Shown: piece after piece, positions 18,214 to 27,219 of the stretch
Numbering within the stretch: the first letter of the stretch is position 1
Layout: each line of letters begins with the position of its first letter
Notes under the pieces: generated by a model
The model's input: the letters and a program-made list of their open reading frames with translations, nothing else
What the model was told of the DNA's origin: nothing
Databases searched by the model: none
Assembly (NCBI RefSeq): GCF_023806125.1
Contig: NZ_JAMSKT010000001.1
Location: 124,001 to 188,000, forward strand
DNA: 64,000 nucleotides
DNA from: Clostridium caldaquaticum
Lineage (GTDB): Bacteria > Bacillota > Clostridia > Clostridiales > Clostridiaceae
Reading direction: 5' to 3'
Program-made: the position numbers and the translations under genes

Positions 18214-18916
18214 TTCCGCCCTCCTGTAAAATTTCCATTATTTTCGTTTCAAACTCTGTGCTCTTTATAACCTCACTATCAACTTCTTCTAGCTTACCAT
18301 TGTTTAATATCACAATTTCATCACACAAATCAGTTGCCAGCTGCAAAATATGAGTTGAAAAGATGATTATGTGTTCACTTTTAATTTCCTTAAGCAAGTT
18401 TTTTATTTCAAGAGCTACAACTACATCAAAGGAGGTTAAAGGCTCGTCCAATAAAATTACAGGAGGTCTTGTAATTAAAAAGCAGAGCATCTGTATTTTA
18501 TTTTTCATTCCATGTGAATAATTTTTTATAAGCCTGTACCTGTCTTCCTCGTTAATCTTTATTATGTCAAAGTATTCATCTATACTTTTCAAATCCTTTA
18601 TTTTATTTTTATTTATATCTATATAAAATTTTAAAAACTCATAGCCTGTTAGAAATTCTGGAAGTACAGGCTCTGAAAACACGTATCCAACCTTTGAATA
18701 CTCAATTTCTTTCTCACCCTTTTCCTCATCAAAAATCCTTACTGAACCATTATCATACTGTAAATCCCCGCTTATGCAGTTAAAAAGAGTTGTCTTTCCA
18801 GCTCCATTACGACCTAAAAGTCCGTAAATTTTTCCCTTTTCAAAGGTGAAAGAAGCTTTCTTAAGAACTTCTTTTTCTCCAAAACTTTTTTCTATATTTT
18901 TAAGTATCAGTTTCAT
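18206..18916 (-). CDS. ABC transporter ATP-binding protein
   Basis: The 236-residue ATPase has Walker A GRNGAGKTT near residue 34, a signature region NYSHGMKNK near 133, Walker B VILLDEPLTSFDV and H-loop STHILQ. The frame is open for 23 codons upstream, but AAAGGAG places the start at ATG 18914-18916 (MKLILKNIEKSFG). It partners the 535-residue membrane protein. The family is exporter-like, with no substrate clue from neighbours. Confidence 0.88.
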   Translation of the reverse strand: MKLILKNIEKSFGEKEVLKKASFTFEKGKIYGLLGRNGAGKTTLFNCISGDLQYDNGSVRIFDEEKGEKEIEYSKVGYVFSEPVLPEFLTGYEFLKFYIDINKNKIKDLKSIDEYFDIIKINEEDRYRLIKNYSHGMKNKIQMLCFLITRPPVILLDEPLTSFDVVVALEIKNLLKEIKSEHIIIFSTHILQLATDLCDEIVILNNGKLEEVDSEVIKSTEFETKIMEILQEGGND

Positions 18917-19110
18917 TTTTATCTCCTTTGAAATATTTGATAAATTATTTAAAATGAGTATTTTATACTTCCGTAAATTACACAAACACTATTATTACTT
19001 ATTATTAACAATTTATAACATATATAGTATTTTGTGCACTATTAAAACATAGCAATTTTTATATTTTTTGTCAATATATTTTAGCCTATCTTAAATAAAA
19101 TTCTCCAAAT

Positions 19111-19137
19111 AAAAAGCAACCAGCCTTAGCCAGTTGC
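19111..19137 (-). terminator. Terminator after lysS
   Basis: On the minus strand GCAACTGGC-TAAG-GCTGGTTGC, with two wobble pairs, is followed by TTTTTATTT, eight bases past the lysS stop. Confidence 0.85.
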
Positions 19138-19144
19138 CTTAATA

Positions 19145-20656
19145 TTATTTATTATCAATTGGTTTCATTGTTGGGAATAACAATACGTCTCTTATAGATA
19201 CTGAATCAGTTAAGAACATTACTATTCTATCTATACCTATTCCAAGTCCGCCTGTTGGAGGCATTCCTGTTTCAAGAGCACTCATGAATTCTTCATCGAT
19301 TACGTAAGCTTCATCATCTCCAAGCTCTCTTTCCTTAGCTTGCTGCTCAAATCTTTGTCTTTGAACAATCGGATCATTAAGCTCTGAGTAAGCATTACAA
19401 ACTTCTCTTCCAAAAATAAAGCCTTCAAACCTTTCTGTAAACTCTGGATTTCCTCTCTTTTTCTTAGTTAAAGGAGAAATTTCTACAGGGTAATCTAAAA
19501 GGAAAGTAGGCTGTATTAAATGATGTTCTGCATATTCTTCAAATAATGCATTTAATACGTCTGCCTTTGTACAATCCTTAAGCTCCTTTTTAAACTCCAG
19601 ATGCTTTTCCTTAGCTATAGCTTGGGCTTCTTCATCTGTTTTAACTTCAGTAAAGTCTATTCCTGCATATTCCTTAACCGCATCTACCATAGTTATTCTT
19701 CTCCATGGTGGAGTTAAGTCTATTTCAGTTCCCTGATATGTTATTTTAGTAGTTCCATTTACTTTTTCACAAACATAAGCTACTAAGTTTTCCATAAGCT
19801 CCATCATATCATTATAATCAGCATAAGCTTCATATAACTCTATCATAGTAAACTCTGGGTTATGCCTTATATCAATACCTTCATTTCTGAAGTTTTTACC
19901 CATGTCATAAACTTTTTCAAAACCGCCCACTATAAGTCTCTTTAAATATAGTTCTGTAGCTATTCTAAGATACATATCTATATCCAAAGCATTATGGTGT
20001 GTAATAAAAGGTCTTGCGGCAGCCCCTCCTGCTATAGGAGATAGTATTGGGGTTTCAGCCTCTAAATAGCCTCTGTTGTCTAAAAACTCTCTAACATATC
20101 TTATAATTTGAGTTCTCTTTATAAAAGTTTCTCTTACATTTTCATTCATTATAAGGTCAACTTCTCTTTGTCTATATCTTAAATCTGGATCTTTTAATCC
20201 ATGCCATTTATCTGGAAGCGGTTTTAAGGATTTTGATATTAGCTGGAAGTCTTTAACATGTACAGAGGTTTCTCCTGTCTTTGTTTTAAATACAAAACCA
20301 GTAACACTTAACCAGTCTCCTAAGTCAAAAGCTTTAAATTCCTTTAATTTCTCTTCTCCCACATCATCTATCTTAATATAAATCTGAAGTCTTCCAAACC
20401 TATCTTGAATATGCGAAAAGCCTGCCTTACCCTGTACTCTTTTAGACATAAGTCTGCCTGCAACTGTAACAGTCTGGTTCTCTAAAACTTCAAAATTATC
20501 CTTAACATCCTTTGAAGTATGTGTTCTATTAACTTTATATACATCAAATGGATCCTTACCTGCTGCCTGAAGATCAGCAAGCTTTTGTCTTCTAATTCGT
20601 ATCTGTTCATTAAACTCAGTTTCATGCTGCTGAACATTTAATTCATCATTAGCCAT
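19145..20656 (-). CDS. lysS: Lysyl-tRNA synthetase, class II
   Basis: The 503-residue enzyme charges tRNA-Lys. An N-terminal OB-fold anticodon domain ([18 protein letters not shown], about 62-80) precedes the class II core: motif 2 in [20 protein letters not shown] near 260 and motif 3 in [12 protein letters not shown] near 478. Length is normal. It lies 24 bases downstream of greA, an arrangement common in Firmicutes. GGAGGA precedes the ATG. Confidence 0.97.
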   Translation of the reverse strand: MANDELNVQQHETEFNEQIRIRRQKLADLQAAGKDPFDVYKVNRTHTSKDVKDNFEVLENQTVTVAGRLMSKRVQGKAGFSHIQDRFGRLQIYIKIDDVGEEKLKEFKAFDLGDWLSVTGFVFKTKTGETSVHVKDFQLISKSLKPLPDKWHGLKDPDLRYRQREVDLIMNENVRETFIKRTQIIRYVREFLDNRGYLEAETPILSPIAGGAAARPFITHHNALDIDMYLRIATELYLKRLIVGGFEKVYDMGKNFRNEGIDIRHNPEFTMIELYEAYADYNDMMELMENLVAYVCEKVNGTTKITYQGTEIDLTPPWRRITMVDAVKEYAGIDFTEVKTDEEAQAIAKEKHLEFKKELKDCTKADVLNALFEEYAEHHLIQPTFLLDYPVEISPLTKKKRGNPEFTERFEGFIFGREVCNAYSELNDPIVQRQRFEQQAKERELGDDEAYVIDEEFMSALETGMPPTGGLGIGIDRIVMFLTDSVSIRDVLLFPTMKPIDNK

Positions 20657-20680
20657 TTATATTCTCCTCCGTTTCTTAAA

Positions 20681-21163
20681 TTACGCATGTCTTATTTCAA
20701 GGATTTCATACTTGCTAACTCCATCTGGAACCGGAACTTCTACTATGTCACCAACTTTTCTACCTATAAGTGCTTTTCCTACCGGTGATTCGTTTGAAAT
20801 TTTATTATCCATTGGATTAGCCTCTGCGGAACCAACTATGAATAATTCTATTTCTTCATCAAAATCATAATCTTTTACTTTAACTATTGTACCTACGCTT
20901 ACTTTATCTGTAGGTAATTCTGCTTCATCGACTACTTGAGCATTTCTAAGCATATTTTCAAGCTGAGCAATTCTGCCTTCAACAAAAGCTTGTTCATTTT
21001 TAGCTTCATCATATTCAGCATTTTCACTTAAATCCCCATAGCCACGAGCAACTTTTATTTTTTCTTTTATCTCAACTCTTTTTATTGTTTTAAGAAAATC
21101 TAACTCTTCTTCTAATTTTTTTACACCTTCATAAGTCATAACAAATTTTTTTGAATCTGCCAT
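20681..21163 (-). CDS. greA: Transcript cleavage factor GreA
   Basis: The 160-residue protein has the GreA coiled coil ([17 protein letters not shown] through [12 protein letters not shown]) with the [17 protein letters not shown] tip carrying the acidic residues that stimulate RNA cleavage by RNA polymerase. The FKBP-like C-terminal half contains [14 protein letters not shown]. It precedes lysS on the same strand. Confidence 0.97.
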   Translation of the reverse strand: MADSKKFVMTYEGVKKLEEELDFLKTIKRVEIKEKIKVARGYGDLSENAEYDEAKNEQAFVEGRIAQLENMLRNAQVVDEAELPTDKVSVGTIVKVKDYDFDEEIELFIVGSAEANPMDNKISNESPVGKALIGRKVGDIVEVPVPDGVSKYEILEIRHA

Positions 21164-21284
21164 TTTTTTCTCCCCTTCTACGCTTTTACTTATAATTCCC
21201 TATAATTCTAAAATGTGTCATGTATGTAAACAAGCTAATCATTTAAGTAAATATTATAAATCAGCCTTTATATATTGTCAATAA

Positions 21285-22103
21285 TTAGAACTGTTTTACT
21301 TCATCGTTAAACTTTATTTTATCCAGATAAATCCCATTATATTTAAGAGCAGTATCTATATCCCTCTCCTGCATTTGATTTAATATAGCGCCTAAAAGCT
21401 CAAAGCCAAATTCCAGCTCCTCGCTATCCCAAGGTACAGAAAAACTGATATCATTAATAGCTAAGCTGCTGTTTTCTTTAGGCATAAAAGAATTATCTAT
21501 GTACCAGACTAAATTTTCTGCTTGCAATTCTCTTGAACTTATTATAAAATCTGCTTTGCTTAAAGCATAATTATAATCACTGGTTACTATAGGCGATATA
21601 CCATAATTTGCAACCACATAATCTCTTAGTTCACTGATTTTAGAAACATTATGGGATAAAAGTATAAAATACTTACACTCTTTAGAAAGCTGAAAAATTA
21701 CTTCACGATTTATATCATCCGCACCGTCATAAACTAAGATACAAGAAGACTTTATACTTTTATTCTTTATTCTAAGAATAAGCTTTATACTTTCTACTAT
21801 ACCATAAGCAAACAGTTTTTTTTGAAAATCGTTAAGCAGTTTGTAATCATAATACCTGTAAGTTTTAGGAGCCAAACAGGGATTTCTTTTTTTCATAAAC
21901 CTTTTAACAGTCTCCATATTATTCCTATATGCCTGCAGGTTCAAATTAGGAGGAATTTTTATGTGAGCTATGCTTAAATTAAGGTCCTTTATAACACTCT
22001 CTCTAATTTCTCTTATTTTAAACCTATCTCTTATTTTCCCAAAAAAACTTTCATCATTGTAAGCTTTTCTTATGTCTGTCTTTACATATAAGATGGGATC
22101 CAT
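21285..22103 (-). CDS. Conserved-looking protein of unknown function
   Basis: The 272-residue protein has no signal peptide or membrane segment. A basic first third (residues 20-90, many Lys and Arg) is followed by alternating beta/alpha stretches: SSCILVYDGADDINREV near 120-135, FILLSHNVSKI near 147 and ADFIISSRELQ near 187. This suggests a Rossmann-like domain without a clear GxGxxG motif. I cannot assign a family. It lies in a housekeeping cluster between dusB and greA on the same strand, and GAGGG precedes the ATG. Confidence 0.75.
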   Translation of the reverse strand: MDPILYVKTDIRKAYNDESFFGKIRDRFKIREIRESVIKDLNLSIAHIKIPPNLNLQAYRNNMETVKRFMKKRNPCLAPKTYRYYDYKLLNDFQKKLFAYGIVESIKLILRIKNKSIKSSCILVYDGADDINREVIFQLSKECKYFILLSHNVSKISELRDYVVANYGISPIVTSDYNYALSKADFIISSRELQAENLVWYIDNSFMPKENSSLAINDISFSVPWDSEELEFGFELLGAILNQMQERDIDTALKYNGIYLDKIKFNDEVKQF

Positions 22104-22159
22104 TTTTGCCCTCTATGAAAATATTTACAATGCTATTATATTCATAAATAGTAAAAAAA

Positions 22160-23128
22160 TTACTTTGAAAGCATCTGTTTATAATTATTTAAAATTTCAA
22201 ATACTTTTTCTGCACTCTTTTCACTATTTACAGCATTTTTAATTTCAGTACAATTTTTTAAGCCTTTGATATACCAAGCTGTATGTTTTCGCATTTCTCT
22301 TATAGCTTTATTTTCACCAAAGTAGTGAATTGCTTTCTTAAAGTGCCTTATGCAGAGTTCTATTTTTTCATCATCAGTTGGATAGATTACTTCCTCACCA
22401 TTTAGTATCTGTTGTATTTGTTTAAATATCCAGGGGTTTCCTTGAGCCCCTCTAGCTATCATAATACCGTCGCATTTTGTAAGTTCTTTTATTTTAATAG
22501 CCGCTTCTACAGAAAAAACATCCCCATTTCCAATAACGGGAATTTTTACACTTTCTTTTACTTGCCTTATTATATCCCAATCTGCCTTGCCTTCATACAT
22601 TTGTTCTCTGGTTCTTCCGTGAACAGTTACTGCATCTGCTCCTGCCTCTTCCATTTCTTTTGCAAAATCTACAGCATTAACTTCTCTCTCGTTAAAACCT
22701 TTTCTGAACTTTACAGTAACAGGCTTGACACTTGCTTTTTTAACTTCCCTGACTATCTCAGCAGCCAGCTTTGGATTTCTCATAAGAGCAGAGCCTTCTC
22801 CATTTTTAACTACCTTTGGCACTGGACAGCCCATATTTATGTCTACAAGACAAATATCATCATTATCATTAAAATAATCGCAGGCTTTTGCCATGGTATA
22901 AGGGTCACTTCCGAATATCTGAACCCCTACAGGCTTCTCTTCCTCTGAAACCTCAAGCATCTTTTCTGTATTTTCACTTTTATAATAAAGAGCCTTAGCA
23001 CTGATCATTTCTGTATACACAAGCCCGCAGCCCATCTGAACGCAAAGACCTCTAAATGCTATATCAGTAACTCCAGCCATAGGTGCCAAAAATACATTGT
23101 TTTTAAAGTGAAGATTTCCTATGTTCAT
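22160..23128 (-). CDS. dusB: tRNA-dihydrouridine synthase, DusB type
   Basis: The 322-residue FMN enzyme reduces uridines in tRNA. The TIM barrel opens with APMAGVTDIAFR, has the catalytic Cys in VDINMGCPVPKVVKNGEGSAL near residue 100, HGRTREQMYEGKADW near 168 and the phosphate site NGDVFS/IARGAQGNPW near 200-225. Its ATG overlaps the coaX stop (TAATG), so the two are translationally coupled. Confidence 0.95.
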   Translation of the reverse strand: MNIGNLHFKNNVFLAPMAGVTDIAFRGLCVQMGCGLVYTEMISAKALYYKSENTEKMLEVSEEEKPVGVQIFGSDPYTMAKACDYFNDNDDICLVDINMGCPVPKVVKNGEGSALMRNPKLAAEIVREVKKASVKPVTVKFRKGFNEREVNAVDFAKEMEEAGADAVTVHGRTREQMYEGKADWDIIRQVKESVKIPVIGNGDVFSVEAAIKIKELTKCDGIMIARGAQGNPWIFKQIQQILNGEEVIYPTDDEKIELCIRHFKKAIHYFGENKAIREMRKHTAWYIKGLKNCTEIKNAVNSEKSAEKVFEILNNYKQMLSK

Positions 23129-23916
23129 TAAATCACCGTTTCTTTATTCTTTTCGTAAATTATTCTAAGTCCTTCTAAAGTTAAATATGGATCTATTTTT
23201 TCTATATGCTTAGACTCCCTGCTTATTAATGTAGCAAGTCCTCCAGTTGCTACTACAAGAGGGTTTTTCTCTCCATAAGTTTCCATTTCTTTCTTCATCT
23301 TTTCAACTATAAAATCCACAGCACCAGTATATCCATAGATAATACCAGCCTGCATACTTGTAACGGTATTTTTGCAGATTACTCCCGGTGTTTTGACAAG
23401 CTCAACTCTAGGAAGCTTTGCCGCTCTTTCAAAAAGTGCTTCTGCAGAAATTTTTATGCCAGGAGTAATAGTTCCTCCTAAATAATCTCCATTTTTAGTT
23501 ACAGCACAAAAGGTAGTTGCTGTACCAAAATCGATTATAATAAGAGGTCTGTTGTACTTTTCATGAGCAGCAACTGCATTTACAATTCTGTCAGCTCCTA
23601 CTTCCTTAGGATTATCATATTTTATATTTATTCCTGTTTTAATACCCGGTCCTACAATGAGTGGAGTCATATTAAAATATTTTCTTATCATATGTTCTAT
23701 AGTATACATTATATTAGGCACAACAGAGGAGATTATTACACCTTCTATTTTAGTATAATCAAGCTTTTTCTGCATAAAAAGCTGAGTAACCTGCACCCCA
23801 TATTCATCTGAAGTTCTTTTTGAATCTGTAGCCAGTCTCCAGTCTGCAATTAAATTTTTGCCTTCATAAACCCCTAATACAATATTAGTATTTCCAACAT
23901 CTAAAACTAAAATCAA
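23128..23916 (-). CDS. coaX: Type III pantothenate kinase
   Basis: The 262-residue enzyme phosphorylates pantothenate in CoA synthesis. The ASKHA-fold marks are [15 protein letters not shown] at the N-terminus, GVDRI-like [15 protein letters not shown] near 102, and [11 protein letters not shown] near 128. The start is TTG 23914-23916, placed by GGAGGGG just upstream. The leader has a direct repeat and a small palindrome, described separately. Confidence 0.95.
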   Translation of the reverse strand: MILVLDVGNTNIVLGVYEGKNLIADWRLATDSKRTSDEYGVQVTQLFMQKKLDYTKIEGVIISSVVPNIMYTIEHMIRKYFNMTPLIVGPGIKTGINIKYDNPKEVGADRIVNAVAAHEKYNRPLIIIDFGTATTFCAVTKNGDYLGGTITPGIKISAEALFERAAKLPRVELVKTPGVICKNTVTSMQAGIIYGYTGAVDFIVEKMKKEMETYGEKNPLVVATGGLATLISRESKHIEKIDPYLTLEGLRIIYEKNKETVI

Positions 23917-23925
23917 TCTAACCCC

Positions 23926-23981
23926 TCCGTATTCCTTTTAAGAACCTAACAATTATTAATTGTTACGCCTTCCGTATTCCT
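23926..23981. repeat. Direct repeat and palindrome in the coaX leader
   Basis: TCCGTATTCCT occurs at 23926-23936 and again at 23971-23981 (45-base period). Between them is the palindrome TAACAATT-ATT-AATTGTTA at 23947-23965. The first copy includes the coaX ribosome site region. The function is unknown. Confidence 0.5.
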
Positions 23982-24121
23982 CTCGTGTATTTCCTTTACA
24001 ACAATACGCCTTATATTTTAACTCTAGCAATTCATTTGTCAAGTAGAAATATAAGTATGTTTGATACGGTTATATTGGCTGATATCCCATTAAAAATAAT
24101 ATGAACACTTTTTAAAATGGT

Positions 24122-24148
24122 ACACTTCTTCTTCTCATTCATACAATA
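24122..24148 (+). promoter_or_regulatory. Candidate mother-cell sigma-K (or sigma-E) promoter for the LysM/GH18 gene
   Basis: CATACAATA at 24140-24148 matches the CATANNNTA -10 pattern of sigma-K (and CATACAAT of sigma-E). AC at 24122-24123, 16 bases upstream, fits the short sigma-K -35 element. It lies about 35 bases before the start of a predicted spore cortex enzyme. Confidence 0.5.
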
Positions 24149-24182
24149 ATAATGGATGCATTCATAAGTGAAAGGAGATACT

Positions 24183-25466
24183 ATGCAAATTCATGTTGTT
24201 CAACCAGGACAGTCTTTATTTAACATTGCGCGAACATATAATTCTACTGTTGGTGCAATTGCAGGGGCAAATGAACTGCCTAATCCTAACGATTTAGTGG
24301 TAGGTCAGGCATTAGTAATTCCAATTGTGGGGAGTTACTACTGGGTACAGCCAGGAGATAGCTTGTACAGTATTGCAAGGAGATTTGGAACAAACTATCA
24401 GACACTTGCAAGAGTTAATGGAATACCAGTTAACAGACCGCTCACCATTGGGCTAAGATTATATATTCCTCCCACTCCAAAAAAAAGTGCAGAAATAAAT
24501 GCGTATGCTGAGCCTCTAGGCGGAACAGTTTCCCCTGTATTAGAGCAGTCCGCCCGCAGTGCAGCACCACACCTTACCTACCTGGCACCTTTCAGCTTTC
24601 AGATTCAGAGAGATGGAACCTTAAAAGAGCCTCCTCTCAATAATTTCAGAAGAATTGCTGAAAATAGTGGTGCAATTTTGTTGATGGCAGTAACTAATCT
24701 TGAAGAAGGACAATTCAGTACAGAACTTGGGAGACTGATTTTAACGAACGAACAATTACAAAATACTCTGCTTGACAATATAATTGCTACAGCAAAACGG
24801 CTTAACTTTAGAGACATACACTTTGATTTAGAGCATTTGCCTCGTGAATTAAGAGAAAATTATAACGCCTTTCTAAGAAAGGCTAAAGCAAGATTAAGCG
24901 CTCAGGGTTTCTTAATGTCAACAGCTTTAGCTCCCAAAACAAGCGCTGCTCAGGCAGGTGAATGGTACGAAGCCCATGACTATAGAGCCCATGGACAAAT
25001 TGCAGATTTTGTTGTCATAATGACCTATGAGTGGGGTTATAGTGGCGGTCCGGCAATGCCTGTATCACCACTTCCTCAAGTGAGGCAGGTTATTGAATAT
25101 GCTTTAACAGAAATGCCTGCTTCTAAAATTATGATGGGACAGAATTTATACGGATACGATTGGACGCTTCCTTTTGTACCAGGAAGCGTTGCAAGAGCAG
25201 TAAGTCCTCAACAGGCAATTTTACTGGCAGCAGATAATAATGTATCAATAAGCTATGATACTAAGGCACAAGCCCCTCATTTTGATTATACAGATTCAAA
25301 TGAAAAACGTCATACCGTATGGTTTGAAGATGCCAGATCAATTCAAGCAAAATTCAATCTTGTAAAAGAACTGGGCTTAAGAGGTGTAAGCTATTGGAAG
25401 TTAGGTATTTCTTTCCCGCAGAACTGGCTTCTTATAGAAAACAATTTTGATGTAGTAAAACGATAA
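24183..25466 (+). CDS. LysM-GH18 spore cortex-lytic enzyme (SleL/YaaH-like)
   Basis: The 427-residue protein has two LysM peptidoglycan-binding repeats (about residues 2-45, VVQPGQSLFNIARTYN, and 49-93, VQPGDSLYSIARRFG) and a GH18 barrel from about 115 to 420 with FDLEHLP near 220 supplying the acid residues. SleL/YaaH proteins cleave cortex peptidoglycan carrying muramic lactam during germination and sit in the spore without a signal peptide, as here. AAAGGAG fixes the ATG at 24183, not the upstream GTG. Confidence 0.9.
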   Translation: MQIHVVQPGQSLFNIARTYNSTVGAIAGANELPNPNDLVVGQALVIPIVGSYYWVQPGDSLYSIARRFGTNYQTLARVNGIPVNRPLTIGLRLYIPPTPKKSAEINAYAEPLGGTVSPVLEQSARSAAPHLTYLAPFSFQIQRDGTLKEPPLNNFRRIAENSGAILLMAVTNLEEGQFSTELGRLILTNEQLQNTLLDNIIATAKRLNFRDIHFDLEHLPRELRENYNAFLRKAKARLSAQGFLMSTALAPKTSAAQAGEWYEAHDYRAHGQIADFVVIMTYEWGYSGGPAMPVSPLPQVRQVIEYALTEMPASKIMMGQNLYGYDWTLPFVPGSVARAVSPQQAILLAADNNVSISYDTKAQAPHFDYTDSNEKRHTVWFEDARSIQAKFNLVKELGLRGVSYWKLGISFPQNWLLIENNFDVVKR

Positions 25467-25586
25467 TATGGCAGTTATTCAAAATAGAAACAGCGGACTG
25501 GATATAAACCAGGAAGCTGTTTCATTTTAATATTATATTTTACGTCTAACATTATTTTCTAAACCAAAATAAATAAATTTAACATA

Positions 25587-25615
25587 TTAACATTATTATT
25601 CCAATAGCTTATAAT
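25587..25615 (+). promoter_or_regulatory. Sigma-A-like promoter of the MacB-like operon
   Basis: TTAACA (25587-25592), 17 bases, then TATAAT (25610-25615), about 45 bases before the ATPase start codon. Confidence 0.65.
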
Positions 25616-25659
25616 AAAATCATGCTGTATTTTTAACAATGTATGGAAGGAGTGAACAA

Positions 25660-26331
25660 ATGCCCATAATAGAATGTTCTAATGTAGTTAAAAGCTTCAA
25701 TTTAGGTAAGATTAAAGTTGAGGTGCTTAAAGGTATAACTCTTCAGATTGAAGCAGGACAATTTACTGCAATTGTAGGTGAATCTGGTTCTGGAAAATCT
25801 ACCTTTTTAAATGTGCTTGGCGGACTTATGCCCTACAATGAAGGTGAAGTTATTGTAGCAGGCACAAAAATTAAAAATTTAAATGAAAATCAACTGGCTC
25901 TATTTAGAAGAAAACATCTTGGTTTTATATTTCAATCATATAATCTTCTTCCACAGCTTACTGCACTTGAAAATGTAATAATGCCTTTAATTTTTCTTGG
26001 AGTATCTAAAAAGGAAAGAGAGAAAAGAGCCTTGGAAATTCTTGAAAAAGTAGGCTTAAAAGATAGAATTCATCACAAGCCAAGTGAGCTTTCCGGTGGA
26101 CAGCAGCAGAGAGTATCAATTGCCAGAGCCTTGGTTAACAACCCTGAGCTAATCCTTGCTGACGAACCTACTGGAAACCTGGATAGTAAGACAAGCATTG
26201 AAATTCTTGATTTATTAAAAGAATTAAATAAGAGCCTGAAAATGACTTTTATAGTTGTAACTCACTCCAGCCAGGTTTACAGCTATGCAGACAGAATTAT
26301 TAAAATGAAAGACGGACTATTGGAATCATAA
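25660..26331 (+). CDS. MacB/LolD-type ABC ATPase
   Basis: The 223-residue ATPase has Walker [11 protein letters not shown]-loop [16 protein letters not shown], the full signature [15 protein letters not shown] and Walker [12 protein letters not shown], which is the pattern of the MacB/LolD/FtsE group. These power mechanotransmission exporters, not importers. GGAAGGAG places the start at ATG 25660, not 25639. It is followed 17 bases later by a secreted protein gene and then the matching permease. Confidence 0.95.
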   Translation: MPIIECSNVVKSFNLGKIKVEVLKGITLQIEAGQFTAIVGESGSGKSTFLNVLGGLMPYNEGEVIVAGTKIKNLNENQLALFRRKHLGFIFQSYNLLPQLTALENVIMPLIFLGVSKKEREKRALEILEKVGLKDRIHHKPSELSGGQQQRVSIARALVNNPELILADEPTGNLDSKTSIEILDLLKELNKSLKMTFIVVTHSSQVYSYADRIIKMKDGLLES

Positions 26332-26348
26332 AATCAGGAGGTTATGTT

Positions 26349-27218
26349 ATGAAAAGAAAATTTATAGCCTGCAGCTTAGCCTGTACAATTCTTATAGGAA
26401 TGACAATTAGTGTTAAAGCTCAGGAAACTAATGATTTAAGTACATTAAACCAAACATCAGCAGTAATAAATAATTTACAATCAAAAAAAATTCTCATATC
26501 GGATGTAAAAAGCGAACCTGCAACGATAAGCCCTGGACAAACCTTTTCACTGACCTTTAAGCTTACAAATAACCATAGCTCAAAGCTTGAAAATGTATCT
26601 CTAAAAGTTGTAGGTATTGAAGGTAAAAATTTATTATCAGGCTTTTCTCCTGTTGGAACAACTAATGAAATTTACGGAGGAACCATTGCTAAAAATGGCA
26701 GCAAAGAACTGTCAATCAAGCTTATAAGTGATCCTTCCTTAAAGGTTGGTATATACAATTTTCAAATAAGTGTTACCTTTAATGCTCCTAATAAAGCTCA
26801 AGAAGAGATAAATAAAGTTGCAGGAATTGTAGTTAAAAATACTCCAAATCTAACTGTTAATTCTCTTAAAGAAGATAATGGCAAATTATCTGCAAGCTTT
26901 ATTAATGCGGGCAAAGGTCCGCTTAATAATGTCATGGTTAACTTCAAAATTAAAGATAAGACTTATTCAAAATATTTCGGAACTTTGGATGCTGAAGTTG
27001 AAGAAAACTTTGAAGAAAGCCTTGAACCTGTAAGTGCAGATACTAAGGGTACATTAGAAATAAGTTTTATTGATGAAATGGGAACTGAAGGCAAAGTATC
27101 AAAAGAACTTGATATAAAGGCTGCAAGTGTGAATACAGCCAAAGCTGCTTCAACTGATAATAAGAAAAAGAATTCCTTTCTATCCATATTAAAGAGATTA
27201 TTCGGACTTGGTGATTAA
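26349..27218 (+). CDS. Secreted protein with two Ig-like (CARDB/NEW3-type) domains
   Basis: The 289-residue protein has a signal peptide ending near VKAQE (residue 25). Two beta-rich domains follow: SEPATISPGQTFSLTFKLTN (about 52-150), typical of CARDB/NEW3-like Ig folds, and TVNSLKEDNGKLSASFINAGKG (about 173-250). A Ser/Ala/Lys linker leads to an amphipathic end (FLSILKRLFGLGD). It sits where a membrane-fusion protein would be expected in a MacB operon, but no coiled-coil hairpin or lipoyl domain is seen. GGAGG precedes the ATG. Confidence 0.82.
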   Translation: MKRKFIACSLACTILIGMTISVKAQETNDLSTLNQTSAVINNLQSKKILISDVKSEPATISPGQTFSLTFKLTNNHSSKLENVSLKVVGIEGKNLLSGFSPVGTTNEIYGGTIAKNGSKELSIKLISDPSLKVGIYNFQISVTFNAPNKAQEEINKVAGIVVKNTPNLTVNSLKEDNGKLSASFINAGKGPLNNVMVNFKIKDKTYSKYFGTLDAEVEENFEESLEPVSADTKGTLEISFIDEMGTEGKVSKELDIKAASVNTAKAASTDNKKKNSFLSILKRLFGLGD

Positions 27219-27219
27219 A

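Noticed and set aside
22412-22948. 178-codon open frame on the plus strand
   Set aside because: It is antisense to dusB, rich in Phe/Tyr/Ser, and shows no family pattern.
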